Shown here piece by piece: positions 22,324-27,649 of a stretch of 27,649 nt of DNA. Where the stretch lies: positions 1-27,649 of the forward strand of contig JAEZLZ010000098.1 of the NCBI GenBank assembly GCA_023415055.1. Reading direction: 5' to 3'. The notes under the pieces were generated by a model that saw nothing but the letters and a program-made list of their open reading frames with translations, was not told where the DNA came from and made no database searches. The translations under genes were made by a program, and so were the position numbers. Within the stretch, counting starts at the first letter, position 1, and every line of letters begins with the position of its first letter. Origin of the DNA: Bacillota bacterium (GTDB lineage: Bacteria > Bacillota > Clostridia > Lachnospirales > Lachnospiraceae).

Positions 22324-24156
22324 TTAATCGCTCTGACATGGGATCGATATATGAAAGCTTGTCCCCTTCCCAAGCTCCGAACTCAGCTCGATGGAGTAGC
22401 GATCACCATAGATAAGTGACAGCCTGCGGTACACATTCGATAAGCCGATACTGCCTTCCTTCGCTTTCCGGATGGCCGTCTCACAATCAGCGATATCCAT
22501 GCCCTTACCATTGTCCGAGACTGTGAATACGATAAAATCTCCTTGCTTTCCGGCACTCAGACGAAGGATGCCTCCCTCGGACATTTCTTCGAAACCATGA
22601 AGGATGGAATTTTCAACAATGGGCTGAAGAAAGAACTTAGGAACCTGATATACCAGAAGCTCATTTGGAATCTCTATCTCTGTTTCAAATACGCCTTCAA
22701 AACGTCTGGACATAATATTGATATAGTTTATCGTCCATTGGATCTCGTCGGAAAGGGGTATCTTTTCACTGCTGTTTTTGAAAGAGTAATGAAGCATCTC
22801 AGATAAACTGACGATGAGCTCTGAGGCCTCATGATCCTCATTCTTGATTGCCATCATATTGATCGTGTTGAGTGTATTGTATAAGAAATGGGGATTAATC
22901 TGCATGGTCAGTGCCATAATCTGTGTATCCTTTTCCCGTAGTGAAATCTTGTAATTCTCATCAATGAGAGAGGTTATTCGTCTCTCCATCTGATTGAAGG
23001 TTAGCGTAAGTATCTTAAAATCCTTTCCTCTGGGTACCGGTGTATCCGCACTGAAATCGCCCGTGGAAACTCGTTCTGCAGCTTTTGTCAAGGCAGCAAT
23101 CGGTTTATTAATCGTGGAGGAAAGGAGTGCCGCGATCAGTACCGAGGCAGCCAGTAATATCAGCGTGATCCACCTCTGCGAATTCTGCATCTGCTGTTTT
23201 GTGGTATTGATCACCTCAGACATGGGTATCAGGCAGAAGGAAAACCAGTCTCGGCCATCCATAGCATCATAACACAGCAGATATTCCATATTACCTAGCC
23301 AATAAGAGGTATAACCGGAGGAACCCTGGAGATTGCGGATATCCTCCGATACTATCTCCGATATGGGAAATAGTTCACTATCCGAAGAAATAATTCTACC
23401 TTCCTCGTTCACTAACGCATAGACACTATCCTTATAATTTACACTTGATTTGTAGAGCGAAGCCAACGTTTCCTCCAGGACATGTACGACCAACACCGGT
23501 CTCTCCTGGTGCTCCTTCAATACATTCAATTTTCCGTTCTGTGAATACTGAAAATTCATCTGCCGAACCATAGTAATCGGATATTTGAATTTATAATTTT
23601 CTTTTTTGCTCAGATATTCCGTCTGAAAATACTTTCCATATTCGTAACCGGTAATCCAGCACACCTGCCCCCCGGCAGCCGCTGCCTTCTGATCCAACCC
23701 AAAACCCTGTACCTCCTCGATTGTTGGTTTCATCGAGGTGTTATTTAAATTATTGGATTCGAAGATCCATTTTGAAGAATAGAGATACTTTGCATATACC
23801 GTATTATTGGAAGCAAACTGTTTTCCAAGGACATCGGATATCACTCGATCCTTATTCAGATAATCACTTACCGAAAAGGTTTCAATTTTTGAGAAACAAT
23901 CAAAGCAGTCTTTATTACTTAATAAGAGGTACGAGGCGTCCTCAATCCGGTTTAAGGTAGAATCTATCAGATTATTGTTCGTTTTCACTATGGACTGCAC
24001 ATTTTGTGATGCCTCCTTTACCATATCCTCTTCATAGGTTCTCATTACCTGATTATAGATAGCGAAGGAAGGAAGGATCGCAAAAATAGCAAGAATGAAG
24101 ACTAACTGCGTTCGCAGGCTTAAGCACAATAGTTTTTCTATGTATTTTTTCACCAT
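22324..24156 (-). CDS. YesM-like sensor histidine kinase (Cache-HAMP-His_kinase)
   Basis: A 610-residue membrane kinase that probably senses the transported sugar or a related cue. It has TM1 at about 17-37, a large extracellular Cache-like region (about 40-325), TM2 at about 329-347, a HAMP domain (about 348-400), and the His_kinase motif QINPHFLYNTLNTINMMA with phosphoacceptor His423. The ATPase domain has FLQPIVENSILHG (N516), DNGKGM and GSIGLSNVYRRL. The gene starts inside the end of the regulator gene (ATGGTGA overlap of seven bases), so the two are translationally coupled. The two-gene YesN-YesM order followed by a binding protein and two permeases is a common Firmicutes arrangement. 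Confidence 0.96.
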   Translation of the reverse strand: MVKKYIEKLLCLSLRTQLVFILAIFAILPSFAIYNQVMRTYEEDMVKEASQNVQSIVKTNNNLIDSTLNRIEDASYLLLSNKDCFDCFSKIETFSVSDYLNKDRVISDVLGKQFASNNTVYAKYLYSSKWIFESNNLNNTSMKPTIEEVQGFGLDQKAAAAGGQVCWITGYEYGKYFQTEYLSKKENYKFKYPITMVRQMNFQYSQNGKLNVLKEHQERPVLVVHVLEETLASLYKSSVNYKDSVYALVNEEGRIISSDSELFPISEIVSEDIRNLQGSSGYTSYWLGNMEYLLCYDAMDGRDWFSFCLIPMSEVINTTKQQMQNSQRWITLILLAASVLIAALLSSTINKPIAALTKAAERVSTGDFSADTPVPRGKDFKILTLTFNQMERRITSLIDENYKISLREKDTQIMALTMQINPHFLYNTLNTINMMAIKNEDHEASELIVSLSEMLHYSFKNSSEKIPLSDEIQWTINYINIMSRRFEGVFETEIEIPNELLVYQVPKFFLQPIVENSILHGFEEMSEGGILRLSAGKQGDFIVFTVSDNGKGMDIADCETAIRKAKEGSIGLSNVYRRLSLIYGDRYSIELSSELGKGTSFHISIPCQSD

Positions 24157-25754
24157 TTTTTATGTGCCTTTCTGTATTGCTCCGGAGAGATATTGTATTC
24201 ACGCCGAAACATCCGATTGAAATAGTTACTGTCATTGAAACCGCAGTGTTGTGCTATCTCCTGGATCTTCAGGTTACTTTCCAGAAGCAGTCTGCTGGCA
24301 AGCTCCATCTTAAGCTGAAGCACAAAGGCACTATAGGAGAGTCCTACCTTCTCCTTGATCCTGGCAGACAGATAATTCGGATGAAAGTGAATATAATCTG
24401 CCACACGCTGCAGCGATAAATCACTGTCCAGATGCGTCTTTATATAAGCGATACATTCTTCCACTGCATCTGTTTGATCCGCTTCCTTCTGTGAACACTC
24501 CAGTGCTTGACTCAACAACTGCAACGATATCTCAAAAAGCTGTTCAAAGGAATCACAATCAGCGTACATCTGATAAGAACGGTTTAATAATAGATCAAAT
24601 TGCTCTTCCGGGATCTCATTTTCGAGCTCCTTTACAATCATAACGATGATAGAGGATACCCGGTGTTTTATTTTATTCGGATAACATCTTTGTTCCTTGG
24701 ACAACGTCACCTTCATGTCATTGATGATAAGCGTGATTTGGTTTAAATCATAATTGCGAATAGCACGCCTGAGATGATTTTCGAAGGAAGTCGTGGATTT
24801 TGTCGGAGTATCCATGAAGGTATGCATCTTATCAAAGGAAAACACTCCTCCGTTCGGTTCATAAAAGTAATAGGCCAGCATCTCCTCTGCTTGAACCAGT
24901 GCCTGCCCTGCCTCTTCTGCTAAACATAGCTTGGTATTGGACAGCCCTGCCCAGAAGATAATATCCTTCTCCTTCAATTGAGCGAAGCAATACTCCAGCT
25001 TCTGCGATACCTCCAGTGCTGTTTCCTTGGGTAAGAAGAGAATTTCTTTATGAATCGACTGATCAAAACTATTCGACTGAGGCAAAATAAACATATGCGG
25101 GAATAGGAAGGCGATATGCTCTTTCATAACTGCTTCCTGTTGCTTTGTAATTGCTTTGTACTTATTCTTAGAAGTTATATTCTCCGTTCTCCAACGCAGT
25201 ACTGCCAAGGTCCCAAAATCCTGCAATATAGTATAGTGTTCTTCCTCTAGCTTTCTATGATCGGCACTGCTGTCCAGAACACTTTGAAGTAAGCTGTACT
25301 CCTCCTGTTTCTTAGCTTTTGAGGCTAGCTGCTGATATTTATTCATGCTGTTTTCATTCTCATTTTCCTTATAAATCTCTGAGGTCACCTTTTCTAAGAG
25401 TTTTTGAACCTCGGACACACGGAAGGGTTTGATCAAATATTCGACTACTTTATACTTGATGGCATTTTGGGCATATTCAAATTCCTGATAGGCACTGATT
25501 AATATTACCTTTGTCTTTGGATATTCCGTAGCGACTAATTTAATCAGCTCCATTCCTCCAAGGATGGGCATGCGAATATCCGTCAGTACGATATCCACCG
25601 GCATCTGAGTCAGAATATCGTAGACCTCCTTTCCATTACTGCATGCAATTACCTCTGATTCAGAATAAAGCTTTTGAATAATATCTTTTAATACATTTCG
25701 TTGCATCGCTTCGTCATCTGCCACTACGATTCTCCATTGCATCTTATCAATCAT
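24150..25754 (-). CDS. YesN-like response regulator with AraC-type DNA-binding domain
   Basis: A 534-residue cytoplasmic transcription factor, partner of the YesM-like kinase. The receiver (about 6-125) has DD at 13-14, phosphoacceptor Asp59 in IVLTDIRMP, Ser in LISAYQEF, and Lys in YLIKPFR. A long middle region (about 140-430) of unknown fold follows. The AraC-type double helix-turn-helix fills about 435-530 (VADYIHFHPNYLSARIKEKV, then IAQHCGFNDSNYFNRMFRR and SPEQYR). ATG at 25754 has GGAG eight bases upstream. It is expected to activate the binding-protein/permease/GH127 operon. Confidence 0.96.
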   Translation of the reverse strand: MIDKMQWRIVVADDEAMQRNVLKDIIQKLYSESEVIACSNGKEVYDILTQMPVDIVLTDIRMPILGGMELIKLVATEYPKTKVILISAYQEFEYAQNAIKYKVVEYLIKPFRVSEVQKLLEKVTSEIYKENENENSMNKYQQLASKAKKQEEYSLLQSVLDSSADHRKLEEEHYTILQDFGTLAVLRWRTENITSKNKYKAITKQQEAVMKEHIAFLFPHMFILPQSNSFDQSIHKEILFLPKETALEVSQKLEYCFAQLKEKDIIFWAGLSNTKLCLAEEAGQALVQAEEMLAYYFYEPNGGVFSFDKMHTFMDTPTKSTTSFENHLRRAIRNYDLNQITLIINDMKVTLSKEQRCYPNKIKHRVSSIIVMIVKELENEIPEEQFDLLLNRSYQMYADCDSFEQLFEISLQLLSQALECSQKEADQTDAVEECIAYIKTHLDSDLSLQRVADYIHFHPNYLSARIKEKVGLSYSAFVLQLKMELASRLLLESNLKIQEIAQHCGFNDSNYFNRMFRREYNISPEQYRKAHKKW

Positions 25755-25839
25755 ATGATTGTCTCCTTTTTCGTTCTACCAATGCATGTTATTGATTTTT
25801 ACCCAGGTTAGTATCCGATCTGATTTATTGGTAACGATA

Positions 25840-25862
25840 TGTTCTGCGAACATACCATTATA
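25840..25862 (-). promoter_or_regulatory. Candidate promoter and operator of the YesN/YesM operon
   Basis: TATAAT lies on the minus strand at 25862-25857 without a good -35. Immediately downstream, over the expected start of transcription, is the perfect inverted repeat TGTTC-GCA-GAACA (25840-25852). The overlap suggests repressor or autoregulatory control. Further upstream TGTTAC and GTAACA repeats (about 25883-25911) form another imperfect dyad. Confidence 0.45.
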
Positions 25863-25955
25863 AGATAGCGCAGTAAGAAAATGTTACACTTTCTGTTATT
25901 AATAGTAACATAGATAACGATCAGGGTGTACTATTTTTTGGAACTATAATACACA

Positions 25956-25986
25956 AAAAAGCACGCTGTACAAAGCGTGCTTTTTG
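25956..25986. terminator. Bidirectional intrinsic terminator after rplQ
   Basis: GCACGCT and AGCGTGC form a GC-rich stem flanked by six A on one side and five T on the other, so it works in either direction. It ends the rpoA-rplQ operon, about 40 bases after the rplQ stop. Confidence 0.88.
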
Positions 25987-26026
25987 TCGTTTATATCCAC
26001 TATAGAATTATACTGATTCGATTGAA

Positions 26027-26563
26027 TTAAACTAATTCAATTAATACTTCCATCGCTGCGTCGCCCTTACGGGGTCCGATCTTAACGATTCTTGTGTAAC
26101 CACCGTTACGGTTGGCATACTTAGGAGCAATCTCATTGAATAACTTATCGGATAAGTTGATCTCCTTGGTATTTCTCTTCTTACCAGCGTTCTCAGTAGG
26201 AACCTCGGTAACCGGATAGAGATACTTCATCATCTGCTTTCTTGCATGAAGACGAGAAGCGCTATCCTTTTTGATTGTCTTCTTAACTTCATCGAAAACA
26301 GTAACTTTCTTACCGTTAACAACTTCCTTAACTCTCTTACCATCTTTATCCTTACGAGCAACCTTAGCAGTAACTGTAACAGTCTCAAAATTATCTTTTT
26401 CTCTTACAGCAAGTGCGATCATATGCTCTGCAATACTACGGATCTCTTTTGCCTTAGCTTCGGTCGTAACAATTTTACCATTGTATAATAAATTTGTAAC
26501 CTGGTTTCTCAGCAATGCCTTTCTCTGGCTTGAGGTTCTTCCAAGTTTTCTATAACCTGCCAT
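26027..26563 (-). CDS. rplQ: Large ribosomal subunit protein bL17, long form with central insertion
   Basis: Structural protein of the 50S subunit. The conserved N-terminal region (MAGYRKLGRTSSQRKALLRN, then LLYNGKIVTTEAKAKEIRSIAEHMI) and C-terminal region (SRLHARKQ, LFNEIAPKYANRNGGYTRIVKIGPRKGDAA) are intact. The protein has 178 residues against about 120-127 in Bacillus or Escherichia. The excess is mostly a Lys/Val-rich segment at about residues 58-101, placed between the two conserved parts. The frame is clean and the ATG at 26563 has AAGGAGGG, so this is a real insertion and not a frameshift. It follows rpoA as usual. Confidence 0.97.
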   Translation of the reverse strand: MAGYRKLGRTSSQRKALLRNQVTNLLYNGKIVTTEAKAKEIRSIAEHMIALAVREKDNFETVTVTAKVARKDKDGKRVKEVVNGKKVTVFDEVKKTIKKDSASRLHARKQMMKYLYPVTEVPTENAGKKRNTKEINLSDKLFNEIAPKYANRNGGYTRIVKIGPRKGDAAMEVLIELV

Positions 26564-26599
26564 TTGTTTCCCTCCTTTATAAATATCAAGTATCTAGAA

Positions 26600-26667
26600 G
26601 AATTCCATAATGAAATTCCATTGTATTTCATTATGGAATTCTTTGAAGGCTCGCATCATCATGCGAG
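26600..26667 (-). repeat. Two strong hairpins between rpoA and rplQ
   Basis: CTCGCAT/ATGCGAG (26650-26656 with 26661-26667) lies directly beyond the rpoA stop. A 17-bp perfect inverted repeat (26600-26616 with 26625-26641, 8-base loop) follows in the transcript. There is no U-run, so full termination is unlikely. They may stabilise or process the mRNA and set the rpoA:rplQ ratio. Confidence 0.7.
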
Positions 26668-26668
26668 A

Positions 26669-27628
26669 CTATTCATCGCTCGCGTTTAGAGATAACCCAA
26701 GCTCCTTTAATTTAGCAAGAACTTCTTCTAAAGACTTACGTCCAAGATTTCTTACCTTCATCATATCTTCCGCGGTCTTATTGGTTAGCTCTTCTACAGT
26801 ATTGATACCGGCTCTCTTCAAGCAGTTGTAAGAACGAACGGATAACTCCAATTCGTCTATGTTCATCTCAAGAACCTTCTCTTTTTCATTGTCTTCTTTT
26901 TCAACCATGATTTCGGCTGTCTTAGCATGTTCAGACAAATCAATGAAGGAATTCAGATGCTCACTCAGTACCTTTGCTGCCAAGCTTACTGCTTCGTCCG
27001 GGATGAGCGTACCGTTGGTGTATACATCCAAGGTAAGCTTATCAAAGTCAGTAATCTGTCCTACACGGGTGTTCTCAACAGTCAGGTTAACGCGTTCAAC
27101 AGGAGTGTAGATGGAGTCAATCGGAATGATTCCGATCGGCAGATCATCATTCTTATTCTTGTCAGCACTTACATAACCTCTACCATTGGTGATAGTCAGC
27201 TCCATATAAAGTCTGCTATCCGGTCCACCACATAAGGTTGCAATTACTTGATCTGGATTAAGTATCTCGATATCCGGGTCAGCCTGTATATCTCCTGCTG
27301 TCACTACAACCTCGCCCTCTGCCTCGATGTACGCGGTTTTAGGTTCGTTCGTATCGCTTGTGTTCTTGATTGCTAAGCTCTTTATATTCATGATGATCTC
27401 AGTTACATCTTCCTTAACGCCAGGAATAACAGAGAATTCATGAACAACACCGTCAATCTTAATTTGACTAACAGCAGAACCCGGTAAGGATGAAAGCATA
27501 ATTCTTCTGAGAGAATTTCCTAAGGTTGTACCATAGCCTCTCTCCAGAGGTTCTACCACAAAACGTCCAAACTTCTTATCTTCGGAAATTTCTGCAATCT
27601 CTATTTTGGGTTTTTCAAAATCAAACAC
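26669..27628 (-). CDS. rpoA: DNA-directed RNA polymerase subunit alpha
   Basis: A 319-residue alpha subunit, full length. The N-terminal assembly domain (about 1-230) includes FVVEPLERGYGTTLGNSLRR, LLSSLPGSAV and the hinge near NEKEKVLEMNIDEL. The C-terminal domain (about 245-315) has LELSVRSYNCLKRAGINTV and VRNLGRKSLEEVLAKL, which contact UP-element DNA and activators. The start is GTG at 27628, eight bases after GGAGG, just inside the window edge. It is followed by rplQ, the normal order of the alpha operon. Confidence 0.98.
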   Translation of the reverse strand: MFDFEKPKIEIAEISEDKKFGRFVVEPLERGYGTTLGNSLRRIMLSSLPGSAVSQIKIDGVVHEFSVIPGVKEDVTEIIMNIKSLAIKNTSDTNEPKTAYIEAEGEVVVTAGDIQADPDIEILNPDQVIATLCGGPDSRLYMELTITNGRGYVSADKNKNDDLPIGIIPIDSIYTPVERVNLTVENTRVGQITDFDKLTLDVYTNGTLIPDEAVSLAAKVLSEHLNSFIDLSEHAKTAEIMVEKEDNEKEKVLEMNIDELELSVRSYNCLKRAGINTVEELTNKTAEDMMKVRNLGRKSLEEVLAKLKELGLSLNASDE

Positions 27629-27649
27629 AACAGGACCCTCCTTCTGGGT

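Overview
The window looks like chromosome from a Gram-positive, low-to-mid GC anaerobe of the class Clostridia, most likely a Lachnospiraceae-type organism. The signs are a long bL17 with a central insertion, an unlinked energy-coupling-factor set (ecfA1-ecfA2-ecfT), YesM/YesN-type control of a sugar transporter, secreted BIG2 proteins, strong GGAGG ribosome-binding sites, and TTG/GTG starts. There are no rRNA or tRNA genes, no CRISPR array, and no recognisable transposase. Apart from one response regulator, every gene is on the minus strand.

Right to left (the direction of transcription): rpoA and rplQ (27628-26027) form the end of the ribosomal alpha operon and stop at a strong terminator. 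Next is a carbohydrate-use locus (25754-15939): a YesN-like AraC-type regulator and a YesM-like kinase with overlapping ends, a sugar-binding lipoprotein, a hairpin attenuator, two MalF/MalG-type permeases, a GH127 beta-L-arabinofuranosidase, and an acyltransferase-like membrane protein, closed by a terminator. No transport ATPase is present, so one encoded elsewhere probably serves. The locus suggests uptake of arabinose-containing oligosaccharides and their cleavage inside the cell.

The middle section (15693-9370) holds a LytTR response regulator and a GHKL-type sensor kinase in convergent orientation. Beside them is a 1308-residue secreted protein with BIG2 domains, a Thr-Pro-Ser linker, and four copies of a repeated ~100-residue module. 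A pair of direct repeats 21 bases apart abuts the promoter of the surface-protein gene and looks like the LytTR binding site. A second, well-matched copy of the same composite site lies beyond that gene, upstream of ecfA1.

The next block is housekeeping: ecfA1-ecfA2-ecfT-truA-MgtC family (8832-4778), ending at a good terminator. In many Firmicutes ecfA1 follows rplQ directly, so the ~17 kb of carbohydrate and surface genes appears to have been inserted at, or rearranged into, that junction.

The left end (4525-1) is the start of an exopolysaccharide operon. It has a perfect-consensus promoter, a small one-helix membrane protein, a phosphoglycosyl transferase that starts the repeat unit, a DUF1972/GT4 glycosyltransferase, and a truncated FrhB-type iron-sulfur protein. 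Between the second and third genes lies a ~720-base gap packed with hairpins and short repeats and without a convincing gene. It is the best candidate in the window for an undescribed element, probably a large structured RNA or an operon-internal antitermination leader.
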